Positions 45,260 through 56,456 of a stretch of DNA of 64,000 bases are shown here, piece by piece. Numbering within the stretch: the stretch's first letter is position 1; each line of letters begins with the position of its first letter. Made by a program: the position numbers and the translations under genes. Below the pieces are notes generated by a model. That model saw only the letters and a list, made by a program, of their open reading frames with translations, was not told the origin of the DNA and did not search any database. The stretch is from Arachnopeziza araneosa (taxonomy: Eukaryota > Ascomycota > Leotiomycetes > Helotiales > Arachnopezizaceae): NCBI GenBank assembly GCA_003988855.1, contig QYAI01000007.1, positions 310,001 to 374,000 on the forward strand, in the 5' to 3' direction.

Positions 45260-46601
45260 TTACACCGCAGCAGTTGCAGCGGAGTTTCCCACGCCTTTCT
45301 CAGCATCATTCTCAGGCGCCTTTCCGGCCTGGTGCGATTCCCAGAATCTCTTGTTCATGTTTCTCCCTGTGAACATTCCATGAATGTCAAACGGATCAAA
45401 GAGGGTCACAAGAAAGGGTCTCCTGTCCTCGTATCCCTCACCTTCTATCTCAGTGACTCCATCTTCGGCAAGGTAGATCTTATTATTCCTAGGTAGGAAT
45501 CGCATGGGGTGCCTAGCATTGAGAAGAAACGTGTTGATGAGCATGAGGGTGCCCTCAAAGACCCAGAAAAACCACTCGTATCGCAGGATAGGGGTGAGTG
45601 AATTCGGGTCAATATTGGAGTATTTGAGGTCTGCAGTGTTGAAGTATTCTACGGTTCGATAGATGGTACGAATGCCGATGAGTGCAGAGGAGAGATAGAG
45701 GGTGATCAGAGCGGCACGGAGATTCGAGTTAAGCTGGCCTGCTTTTTTGCATTTTTTATGGAAGGTAGCGGCGAGAAGTATGAAGCAGCCTAGGACGGCG
45801 AGCTGAAGGATAAGGGCTGATTTAAGAAGGTCTCGTCCTCTGATAACCCAGAGAGTCAGCATTTTCTCCTTATACCGTGTTTTGGGAGTGACAGGATCAA
45901 ATACTGCTAGATGCGGTTTTCTTGAGAGTTTACCACTTGAGTGACTCTATTTCAGGAGCAGAATGGCTCAAAGAGGAGTAGAATCTAGGGTACTGACATC
46001 TTATGTTTACTCTCTGGGAGGCTGGAATTAGCGATATAGGCGGCGCCGTTGGCGTTTAGTGCTTCGATTGCTGAGGAGATCGCTCCGAACGTAGTGAGAA
46101 CGCGACCTGGATGAATCGGGGAGTGGTAAGGAACGTAGTAGAGAATTCGAGACATGATAAAGTAGTTGGCTAACTCATATATCGGCCTTTAAGTGTCAAC
46201 AGATTATTTATTGAGTGTGGCAGAGTTGGAAGGAACATACGGGGCAGCATAGATGAAGACTATACTTGCGATGTATACATTGAGATCGCTGTAGTGGAAA
46301 GCACCATATTCTCTGAGGGAGTAGCCAACGGTAAAGAGAAGGGCGGCCCAAGGGAAGATTCCTGTTACTTTCCACGACTTGTAGCGACTAAGTTCATTAG
46401 CAACATTCGTCGCCAGATCTGTCAACAACATACATGCATTGCCAGCCGTGGATAAAACCAGAAATCGTAAAGAGAACTGCCCAGACAATAGGAGCTACTT
46501 TGTTTGGAGCGTAGAACCACAAGCTCCCATCAACTGATAAGTCGGTTAGTGACTGCCTCGCGGTTGAGATATTGGCTAGTACCATATTTGCCGTTCTCCA
46601 T
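45260..46601 (-). CDS. RTA1-family seven-transmembrane protein (lipid-translocating exporter type)
   Basis: Five exons, 46601-46583, 46533-46434, 46387-46241, 46186-45998 and 45839-45260, encode 344 aa. Exon 1 has just 19 nt. Seven hydrophobic segments are visible, for example VWAVLFTISGFIHGW, LNVYIASIVFIYAAPPIYEL and WFFWVFEGTLMLINTFLL. The family markers IRTIYRTVEYF before the last helix and the Glu of the last helix are present. RTA1/RSB1 relatives affect resistance to 7-aminocholesterol and sphingoid-base export; the substrate here is unknown. The C-terminal tail is cytosolic and charged. The fourth intron (45840-45997) is 158 nt and homologous to an intron of the hydrolase gene at 9 kb. 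Confidence 0.9.
45840..45997 (-). repeat. Introner-like element, copy B (158-nt intron of the RTA1-family gene)
   Basis: This is a complete intron with donor GTCAGT, branch TGCTGAC and acceptor ATCAG. It is exactly as long as copy A (8898-9055). The blocks AAGTGGT, ACTCTC, AAAAC, GCATCTAGC, GTATT, CACTCC, TATAA and CTCTCTG are shared in order. The other introns of this gene are 47-54 nt and show no such similarity. Confidence 0.75.
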
Positions 46602-47248
46602 GATGGCAGAATTGTGGATCTGGAGAGACGTAGAACTGTTTACTCTTGAGAACAGAACAAGTCCAAGTTAATTATTTAAAGACTGAACAAATTTTGACTG
46701 CCATGATTTCAAGGAGAGCTTTAGTACTTGAGTAGACTTCATGTACGGGAGATCTCACAGACCATCAAATGACAAGCCGCAGCAGAGCAAGTTAAAATAC
46801 GAAGATCCTTGCCCATCTTTGCGGCGCGATTGGCTGTGAAATACGCGTATGTGAATACGACCCCGGTCACGTGATCGTAGGCCTCTCGCTGAGGCAGACT
46901 CCTGAACACTTCATCAGGCGGCTTCGAACATGCCGTTACGCTTATGTTTGATTCGGCTCTAGGACGACCTACATTTCAGGTGTACGTGGCGGTGCTCCAG
47001 AGAATGCCCTCGGCATCGTGGCCGAAAACAGGCAAATCGCAACTTGTAAGACGGGGCAATGAAGTCGCGCTTTTCCATCTTACTTGTCTCAATCAAACTA
47101 GGCGGAAATGACTTTGGTGGCGTAGAAAGCTTGTGAGGCTGTGGTTTTGGAAAGCGGCCATTTCCTTGTTCAACCCAATGCCAGATCGACAACACCTTCT
47201 GCGATACAATCGTGCGAGTCCTGCTGCCCTATGTTGCCTCTGCTTGGC
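46602..47248. other. Intergenic stretch between RTA1-family and NLR-like genes
   Basis: It contains the RTA1-family promoter and the 3' flank of the NLR-like gene. No gene is supported; short frames at 46959-47195 have no recognisable product. Confidence 0.5.
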
Positions 47249-50200
47249 TTAGCTACCTAACATTTGGAAGTGGAACGCTGTCAGGCGCTCCTTGCCAATC
47301 AGGAAGTGAGGGAAAATAGAGTCAATGAGACTTTTCTCAGCCCCATGAAGTGAGCTAAATGGAACTGGGGAACGTCCTATCTCATTCCATCTACTGGCCA
47401 GGCGCCGTTGCCATTTTTGGCTCACGCGTTCGTCAACCTCCACTGAGAGTTTGACAAGGCCATACAGTGCGTTTTCATGATTTGATTCCCATAAGCTTTC
47501 ACAGATTAGATCCAAATATTTGGAAAAATCAGCCAGGCTCATCGTTTCCATTGCAGTCGGTAAACCATAGACAAGGCATTCCTCAACAAGAATCCAAGTC
47601 GTGCTTGAAGAGACTTGCATATCTGCATATATTGCAAACGCGATTGCCCCTTTAAGATTCAAGGATCTGCCTGCTAGAGTTTTGAATCGTCGCCCTATGC
47701 AATTTGCTTCGTAGAAACACTGCAATCGTGTTTCTCGAATAGGCTTCTCTAGCCAGATGGGGATATCAAGTCCGAAGTTCTCCGCTACTGTACTGGCCCA
47801 GATATACAGAAAATCGGCGATGTCATCCGGTGGGTGCGAGGTAGCGAGTTGCCGAATGCTGTTAAGAATAGACTGCAGTCGGTCCACGTATGTTTGGATG
47901 AGATCAGCGTACCTGGGAGCATCTATCTCGCCAAGTGGGCCGCTTGCGTAGTGTTCACTCTCAGAATTTTCGATCTTCGCTTTGCCATGAGCCCAATGCT
48001 TGAACGAAATTATCTTCTCTGCCACCCCAGTACATCCTTCAATAATATCTCGATGGTCATCTGGTAGAGATCTCAGCATACATGCAGCTAGCTCTGTATA
48101 AACATCTGCCTGTGTTTGCGTTTCTTCAACCTGTGCCATATTAAAGAAAGGATTGTTCGAAACTGGTCGAGATCCGTTGACAGCTTGATTTTTGGAAGTC
48201 CTTGGTACCGGGGAGCCGGTCATGATGAGAATTGTAAGCATGAATAAGTAGCACTCATAATGCACGAATTCAATCTTCTCTTTAAACTTTATCGCAGACT
48301 TTAAGGCAACGTTACAGTGAGGCCAGAAGTCTGTCTGGCCGCTTAGGTATTTGCTAGGGTAGGATTGAGTCGCCTTCATCTGCTTTAAGATCATCTGGAC
48401 ATCCCACCCTCTCGAAATATAGAACTGCTCCGTTAGAGGATCAAGTTTGGGGGTGGGCATAAACAAGGCATATCCTGCCATCCCTTTTCTAAGGCCAAAA
48501 GTGTTGACATAATCGGTATCGACCATCCGCCCATCGGCAGGGTACTGCCAACAGAAATAATAGTCCGCAAGAATCATAAAAGTCAATACAGAATATCTGG
48601 CGATGTCTGCTGGTTCTAAACGAGCTTGTGCCCATTCATATACGAGCGGATGAAGGGACAGGTGAGTTCCCTCGTCATCAATTAAGGCTAGTGATTTTAA
48701 GAGTCCAAGGGCTTGCTCGATTTGCAAAGGACTATCAAGAAATTGGATATCTTCTGCCGCTGCGCCATGATGAAGAATTTGAGTTCTTGCTACGCCTCGA
48801 CTAACAAGGGGCCGAAGAGAGCTTGTGAGGTGCTTTCTTGTAACCGCTTTATTGGCCATAAACCCAAGTATCATCAGGATGCTCGCAGCTCTAGGCTTAT
48901 CACGCTGAACTCGTTCAAGAGATATCTCCCAAGTTGAGAGAACTGAATGGTTGTAGCTCGAAAACGCTTCTTTATAAGAGAGTAGCTCTCGACGGTTATC
49001 AAAGTCATTGAGGTTCTGCAGATATATAGACAGAGAAACATAGGTGTACTCTCGAAGATAAGCGGAAGCCAGGGATATTGCCAATGGAAGATTTCCGAGT
49101 CTCTGGATTAACTTTTGAATCAAGTCTGCTTGCGGTGCTGAGGTCGTCGGCTGTACATTCCCAGCAACAAAAAGTTCAGAAGCTTCTGTGTCATTCATTA
49201 AGGGCAATTCCTTCTGGATCGCAAGAATACTATGCGCTAACCTCTCGTCTCTGGTTGTTAGCAAGACCTGGCCGCCTCTTGGTATCCCTAAATCCCAGGG
49301 CCTCTGGGTTAGTGTACCCTCAATATGTACTTGAGGTCTCAAAAAGAAATGTGAGACCGAGAAGTGTAAAACTTACAATCACCATACGGAATTCTCTGGT
49401 CGTCAGCATTATCGAAGATCAAAAGCCAGTTGCCTCGCTTCTCCAGATAAGCAACTATCATACTCCTGATGATCCCTAAATTCGACACTCGTTCATTCGA
49501 GTGGAAAGTTTCGAGAAGTCGTTTGAAGGATTCGGACAAATTTTCTTTCGAGGTGCAATCAACCCATAGAACCATCATTCCTTCATCTAACGAGCGATGA
49601 CCATATTCCAGCGCAATGGAGCTCTTCCTGATCTATGTGAGAATCTAATAATTTTTCCTATTTCTTGAAAGGATGCCTTACCCAATACCACCCATCCCCC
49701 TTAAGATGAAAGCCTTCTCTGAGTTTGTTTTGAAATGTGTAGAAATCTCCTCCAGTATTTCAGATCTGCCAGTGAAGCGAGGATTTCTCTGGTAGGGTAT
49801 ATACGAGAATTCAAGATTTTCGAGGGCGCCTGTTCTGAGAGGTAAGCATGCGAACCATTCAAAAATGCATTGTTCAGGATATGATATCTTTCGGTATCAG
49901 TATTTTTAAGAAACTCTTCTCGGTTTCAGGTGAAAGTGAAAGAATTAGTGGCGTACGGGAGGCTTGGGTATATCCTAACGCCTTTTCAACTAACTCATTA
50001 AGTGCGCGTAGCACTGGCCTGTAAGATGTTGTCAGCATGTTTACGAGAGTGGTATTGATTCGTACCTATACTTCTGGCTTGTAGGACTGTCAAACTTGCA
50101 AATATTCGAGTGATTCGCTCCAGCGATTCCAACGGCAAGTTCATTAGGGAGACCTAGAATCGCTGATTCTCTATCTACAGTCTGCATGGAGAAGGGAGTT

Positions 50201-51326
50201 ATTTCGGTTCTAGGAATATCAAGACTGGCATTCTCAACGTACCAGTTGGCCTCCAATCATAACAGTCTCTGCAACAAGATTAGCGTGTGGCCTTATTGAA
50301 TCCATAGAGAGAGCGAGAAACCGAGGAGCCGAATTTTCAAGAAATATGGTATATGGAAAGCAGGACCGCCCTGAAGACAGGTCTCGCATGCAAATTAGTA
50401 AGTACAGAAATCAACTTACCATAGAATGTTCTGATTTGCAGAGTAGCACCCCGCTCAACGAAATCTTGCGAAATCTGAGCAAAGTGTCTTGAGTTTCTCT
50501 TGAGATCATTTAAGAATACTGTTTTCGTCCCCATACCCAACTGAGCTTTCTGGAGGATTGACGCAGCGAAGGCTCCCCAAAAAGCATTATCGGAGCCTCG
50601 ATGAGGTACACCAAGGAAGAGTGACCCCTTGATCTGTTGCAGCAGGTTTGCGTAACGTGCGCGCGCATGTGCCAGTATCATGGCCTGTTTTGATAAGTCA
50701 TGTGAATACTGCTCTATATTGATTTGAAATAATGAGATGACATACCTTTTTGACTATGATTCCACCCAGACTATAAGAGACAAAGACTATGGGCCTAGTC
50801 ATTTCCTCCTCGGATTGCCGTTCGCCGTCGAGTCGATCAAGTAGCATAATAGCTTCATCATCGATATCCGTCACGGATTTCGTAAACGCAATTCGAGAAT
50901 CGTACCCGTAAGAGAATATCCTCGCGATTGGGATCTGAATGGGTAGGAAGTCTCGGAGCCACAGAGCCCCATTGTCGTCTGTCCAGGTCTTCTCATAGTC
51001 TCCAAGCAAGCCATGAACTGCGACGATACTGATATGATTAGCTATGTAATCATGAAAACCCAGTGCCGAGTGAAGCTTACTCAACCTGACAAGGCTGGTC
51101 ATTGATAGGACAGAACAGCTGAAACAGTCCACACGTCTCTCGAACAAGCTGTGTACCTTGTTTTAGTAAGTGGCTCCAACGATGATTCGATTGGGGGTGT
51201 TGGATTTACTCTGTATGTTGGTGGCTCACTTGGTGAAGCGGAGCCACCTGATGGGCCAGGAGATCGCGAAGAGGACCTTCCATGCTTCTGTAATTTTACA
51301 TTGAGCTTCGAAAACAAGGAGGACAT
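47249..51326 (-). CDS. NLR-like STAND protein: alpha/beta-hydrolase plus NB-ARC
   Basis: Ten exons are inferred: 51326-51210, 51148-51081, 51028-50746, 50684-50420, 50268-50243, 50181-50066, 50018-49957, 49829-49682, 49627-49377 and 49329-47249, giving about 1138 aa. A short Ser/Pro-rich N-terminus is followed by a DUF676-like esterase domain (GLFQLFCP, VDIVAVHGLLG, WLRDFLP). Its nucleophile motif SYSLGGIIVKK has Ser about 148, and GVPHRGSDNAFWG follows. The linker IPYQRNPRFTGR leads into the NB-ARC with P-loop GMGGIGKSS (about 356-364), Walker B NWLLIFDNADD and the LLTTR sensor. About 600 helical C-terminal residues lack clear TPR, ankyrin or WD repeats. Such proteins act in fungal non-self recognition. 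The joins at 49957/49829 are the least certain; one alternative is donor 49982. Confidence 0.8.
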
Positions 51327-54067
51327 TGGTGATTAGAAAGGTCGCAAGCGTCCTATTATTCTCAGATGGCACAACGAGCAATGTCATTCAAACCTTTAAC
51401 AGCACGGAAGGCTGCCTCACCTCCGCCGCTATGATGGGCTCATTCGTGGGACCGGTTTGGGGGCCAAAAAGCGGCTGGAGTTGATTTTTTGGCCTGCATT
51501 CCGTTCCATCATCCTTGCACGTGACAGCTGCAAGTTCTCTAGGCAAATGGGTACTTACTTGAGATCTTAAAAGTAGACTTCATACTGTAATGCTTACGCA
51601 GCATTTTGCAACTATATATATTACTTTAAGGTGTGATATTTCGTCAAACGCGTGGGACTCAAATCCAGCCCTCTGAAGTTAAGTTATTATTTATGCGTTG
51701 ATGTTTCAGTAGTTTTTGACGTATTATTTGGCTCTCTTAATCTAAGTTTAGGAGAAGAGAGAATTTGAGTATCTGATCGATCGCTGATACCAAGAGGAAT
51801 GTGGGACTTTGGAGGAGAGAGAGTCTAATATATTTGGTCTTAGAAGCTAATCGCCTTGGGCTTTCAATAGGTTCCTAGACTTAATCTTCTACAAAAAAGA
51901 TGAACAATTTCTAATCAAGGACTTTCACATATCTATACCCTTCTCTTTTTCGAGATCAATATTCGGGCATCGAGACGCATTAATGTGTGGTGATTGGTAG
52001 TGTAGTGTTGTGTGAATCCGACATCGAAATACCATCGACTTTCAAACACTTTCCAAAGAGATAGATTTCGAGAACTCGATACGAATAATGAATGGTCGTC
52101 AAGTTATATTATATAGACAAGTTTTTCGACGATATAAACACAGAATGTGCTACATAGCAGTACAGCCCTGGTAATGTACGCCAGTTTCCGGAGGAGTCCA
52201 AATGATATAAATTTGTGAATAGACCATAATCTGGCCTTTTCTTTTCTATAAACGAAGAGATAGAGTGTGAAGCTTGCTGGTTTGCTGATCGTAGGAAACA
52301 ATCATAGAGAGGGACCTGGATAGAATAAATGATTAGCAGACTATAACTACCTGTTAAATTCTTCGACACTGGACCATTCTAGGAACCGGCCCCCTTGGGA
52401 TCCCAAAAATTGTCTGTTTTAGAAGAAATAAAGGTCTGGGCAGATATGAATGCGGTGTAGGTTTTCACTCTTCTTCAAAGAATTCCAGGTGGTAGATTGG
52501 ACACCTGAAGCTGTGAATTGGCTCCATGGAATTTGCAAACGAACGCCCCGCAAAAAAATGCTGAGCTGTTGGAAATTTCGAGATGGGGCTCGATGATCCA
52601 ACCAGCTCTAGTGACCAAAAGCAGGTTAGAAGCAGGATGGAGTGTTGTAAGAGAGTTCAATGCACTCTTCACCATAGCCTCGAAGGCTATCTTCGTGGCA
52701 CCTTCTCATTGTTCAAGAGGAGCGACTTCTCCAACCCACAGGATCGATATCTATTCCTTACGGCGAGAATTCGGAAATGATAAATGAAGCAGGATTCACA
52801 GCCCTGCCTAGGGCATAGAGATGGGTGGATGGATGGATCTTTAGACGAGAAGAATAAGAAATGGTTACAGCATGCCATTTAGGGAAAATGTTCCACCTAT
52901 CTGGCCACTCCGCGTCCCATTTCCCAATCCCCATAAACTCCTTCTCCCACCACCAAAATCCCAAGAAAAAAGATTCGACAACGAATCCAAGAGGAACTCA
53001 GCACGTAGTACGTAACACTAACCAGTACGATGCACCAATTCACCACTATCTAATCTTTGGTAAGCTCGCTCTCATGCATATTCCTCAGGACGCATAAGCC
53101 TCCGTCGATCGGCCGATATTAACTTTAGTAAATATCCTGTCATGATTTCTTCTTATCCAGAGCCGTCAATGGCCGGATGCTGGGGCGTTGTTCATTCAAT
53201 TGACCATCAAGGAGGCTGTGCTGCTCGCGCCTTCAATCCGTCGTCCGAGCCGCGCGCAATTGGCCACTGAGCGCCAGAACCGTGCTCCAGACCGTCCCTC
53301 AGATATCAGGAGGGTCGCAGTTGAGAATTGTTTGTTTCAACTTTCTTGCCGTTTCGTTTATCTTGTCTCTTCACATTAGACGCTTCTGCTGGGGCTGCGG
53401 AGAAGGGATTCCGTGAAACAAATTTGTTCCCGATGTCTGAAGACGTGGATTTATATCATGACATTTGTAGCAGAACGTGATCCGAGACGGTTTCTTGCAT
53501 GGAACACTTATGTCAGAACTTAATAGTCACTGCTCAGATGAAAAGAATCCTAAGATATTTGACCGAGATGAGTTTACAAGCGTCAATTTCTATTTATAGC
53601 TTCCGCTTTCGAAAGCTTATTTCCCACTTCGTACAATTTACGTTTGATACGGCACACGACCCAAAGAAGATCCTGGCGCTGATCCATGGCTGATCTTTTG
53701 CCATGCATCATCTGAAATTGTTCAGATGACCTCCATTTGACTGCAGAGATCTTCTCCGCAAGACAAGTGGTTTGTTCAAGAGGTGGCATAGAGTTGCGCT
53801 ACGCTGTGAGTACTCCGTAGGTTTGTTGTGCATTATAGCCTAGCAGATCCCAAATCCGAAACGACCGTATTACAGTGAAAGTTTTCCACTTTCTTTTGTG
53901 AGATTGTGAACACCTTTATAGCGAACGTGGTTCTGGAAGTAAAATAGCGGTGCGATGTGGAGTGGCTGCCCTTTCTCCTTGATATCGCATCCGAGAGTGG
54001 CTACTTGTACCAGTGTTGTAAATCCCGTATTACATTAAGGAAACTCGTGCCTGGGTCTTCCCTTTCA
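51327..54067. other. Gene-poor 2.7-kb stretch
   Basis: It is AT-rich, especially 51580-52160 and 52200-52420, with many short frames on both strands, none carrying a domain motif or good splice sites that I can see. It begins with the NLR-like promoter. I found no transposase, long terminal repeat or long inverted repeat by eye. It could hold decayed repeats or non-coding RNA. Confidence 0.5.
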
Positions 54068-54892
54068 TCAACGCCCAGCACTCCGTGGGCGATAACTCCG
54101 ATGGGCTGCGAATTGATCCCATTGACTGACAACATAGGGCGGAGGGTCCACATGAGCGGATGTCGTCGGAAAGTCGTGCGTGCTCACTGCCCAGCCAATG
54201 CTTCTCGGGGCTCGGGGGATATCTCCAACGCTGTCCCAACTCCACGTTTCCAAACCATCATTAGGAAGGCTGTCGACAGTCATCATTGCTTGGTGCAGCG
54301 CCTCTAGTTCCCGTATCCTCTGAGGATCTTCATCACGCATGTTTTCCAGCTCGATGCCAACAAGAGTAGGAGATGCAAACGGCTCCTGAGGAGGAATGTA
54401 CCAAGGCTCCGTGCTCCAAGGTAACCCTTCTTCGCCGAGACGAAAGCGAGATGGCAATGGAGGTAATGGTCTTTCCATCCCTCTCACTGGCATGCTTGAC
54501 GTGTGCTGAATAGCACTAAGAGGACTGACTGGGCTGATCGGCTGGTGACGATCTGATAGTGTTGGTGGTGCTGAACTCCCTCTTTCAAACGGTGGTTCCC
54601 TCGTCCTCACAGCTAGCCTCCGAGGCCTGTGCTGTTGATGAGACCGTGGATAGCTCACATTGTGATGACCTGGCGTCGATGCTACCACGAGATGGTGTAA
54701 TTCTAACCGCGGTGGTCCTTGGGACTGGTGGTTTCTCGCTTGGAGGAGATGCTCTTCTTGTTGACGACGTTGACGTGCTAATCTCTCCTGCATGTTCTTC
54801 GATGTATACCTGAACGAGGCAGCGTGTGGACCATCTCTATCCGAGAAAGACACTCCGAACTCGACATTCACAAAAATCCCGGGAGCAGACAT
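54068..54892 (-). CDS. Pro/Arg-rich protein with PPxY motif, unknown function
   Basis: A single exon encodes 274 aa. It opens with MSAPGIFVNVEFGVSFSD, has a basic Gln-rich helix (KNMQERLARQRRQQEEH), a disordered His/Arg/Pro middle and a more ordered acidic segment (DEDPQRIRELEALHQAM), and ends near DPPPYVVSQWDQF. The PPPY motif is a consensus ligand for WW domains such as those of Rsp5/Nedd4 ubiquitin ligases, so an adaptor role is possible but speculative. No signal peptide or membrane helix is seen. I do not recognise the family. The long frame and good ATG context support it as a real gene. Confidence 0.6.
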   Translation of the reverse strand: MSAPGIFVNVEFGVSFSDRDGPHAASFRYTSKNMQERLARQRRQQEEHLLQARNHQSQGPPRLELHHLVVASTPGHHNVSYPRSHQQHRPRRLAVRTREPPFERGSSAPPTLSDRHQPISPVSPLSAIQHTSSMPVRGMERPLPPLPSRFRLGEEGLPWSTEPWYIPPQEPFASPTLVGIELENMRDEDPQRIRELEALHQAMMTVDSLPNDGLETWSWDSVGDIPRAPRSIGWAVSTHDFPTTSAHVDPPPYVVSQWDQFAAHRSYRPRSAGR

Positions 54893-56456
54893 ATCTGATG
54901 CAGGCCGCGGGAGGAGAAGGTGGTTCCCGCGTGTGATATAGCACGCACGAAAACGCTGTGAGGCGACTATATATGGTTCAAGACGAAGACGAGAACGCAG
55001 AAGTAGAGCCGCAATGATATAAGCACGTAGAAGAGGGATGTGAAGGGATCTAATAACAAGGTCTAGAGACTAAAAGAGCTCGAGCCTGGGTCCACTAGGG
55101 GTAAGTTTGAGCGAGTACGGGCGATACACGGCACGCCGCTTGGCCAGATGAAACAACGGCCAAATAGGGAGCTTCGACATTCAAGACCAGGGATACTTCG
55201 CCTCGGTCTCCCAGCATTCAGACCGCTGATGTGTTGGAAAGAGGCTGTGAAAGAACGAGAGCGCACGAAGGATCGGCAACCCTGCCCGCGGCCGTTGGTC
55301 GACTGCTCCTGTACATATCACAGTGCCTTTGAGGATGCGCGCGCCATAGCAAACGGAGTATTGGGGATGCTGTACGATCCATGGTTACACACGCCCCGCG
55401 CGATGATCTTGTCGAGCCTGAGGAGACGGTGTCGCTGGTGTTGATGCTCGTCGGATGGACGCTGGCTGCGGTAGGGAACTCCCCGTAACGCCACCCGCCA
55501 CTGCACACGCCAAAGCTTCTTTATTTTTACCTCCAGACAGTCTTCGCGACGACATGCCACCTCCTCCTGATCCGCAGGGGCTGATGAGACATCGATCTTC
55601 TCGAGATGGTGATTATGTGATTTCACCTCTGCATGATTGCCGGCGCAAGAAATGAGGATGAGGACGAGGCGGTTGGCAGTAAGATTAGCCAAAAATGAGT
55701 CAGGCTTAGATAGTTAGGATCATTTCGTCTTCAGGAGGTCGCTTTGGAGATTCCTACCTGCGGATGAGAAGAAGTGGCTGGTGAGCTCGGTCAGTAATGC
55801 GAAAGTGGTCAGCTCTGCGCACGCTGGCCAGAGAGGGTGTTCCTGACCGTGACGTCCAGGCCAGTTCTTGATATAAACCGCTTCTGATTGGGGACGAGAA
55901 GAAGCCTTTGCATATTTTTGGTATCGTTTCTTTCGATGCGAAATCACCGGCGCATGGATGACGATGCACAGGATAGGAAGGCGCACCTTGATGGAAAAGT
56001 ACCTGCAACCCCTGGTGGAGCAAGTTCCTGTGCCTTGCGATAGCCATCGCAGCCTCAAGACTAAGTCCTCATAGCCTGACTCGCAATACTGTTGCAAAGT
56101 CCAAAGATTTGAATCTGATCATATTATTATACGTGCACCATGGTGCTCTCCTCTATTCATAGTATTACAGTCTTCTCATAGTTCATGATCATGTTGTCAT
56201 CCTCTCTCTTGATCCATCGTTTTCAACCAACGCCAACAGGATCATCTTCCTTTCGCCTTAACCAGAAGGGAAAACAATAGCTAGCCAGCCAGGGGTATAA
56301 GTATTACAAAGCAAACCTAATCAACGCCAATATCCAAACAGTTCAACACCAAAGAAGATATTCCCGCTTCCAAAATCAGACCCCTTGCAAAGTGAAGTGA
56401 GTGTTGAAAACGGAACGAGCATGTCGAACAAATAATGAGAGGAAATCAGTCAGCGT
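54893..56456. other. Intergenic stretch, no gene supported
   Basis: It holds the upstream region of the 54-kb gene and the 3' flank of the SYT1-like gene. Several mutually overlapping frames (for example on the minus strand at 55720-56047) look like composition effects. No motif is recognised. Confidence 0.5.

Noticed and set aside
50269..50419. 151-nt intron of the NLR-like gene considered as another introner-like copy
   Set aside because: It lacks the ordered blocks shared by the two 158-nt introns; only its length is similar.
51650..51680. Second T-arm-like string (CTCAAATCC)
   Set aside because: There is no complementary stem and no cloverleaf around it.
55720..56097. Possible small gene on the minus strand
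   Set aside because: Two overlapping frames start near the same place, neither has a recognisable motif or flanking splice sites, and codon composition looks random.
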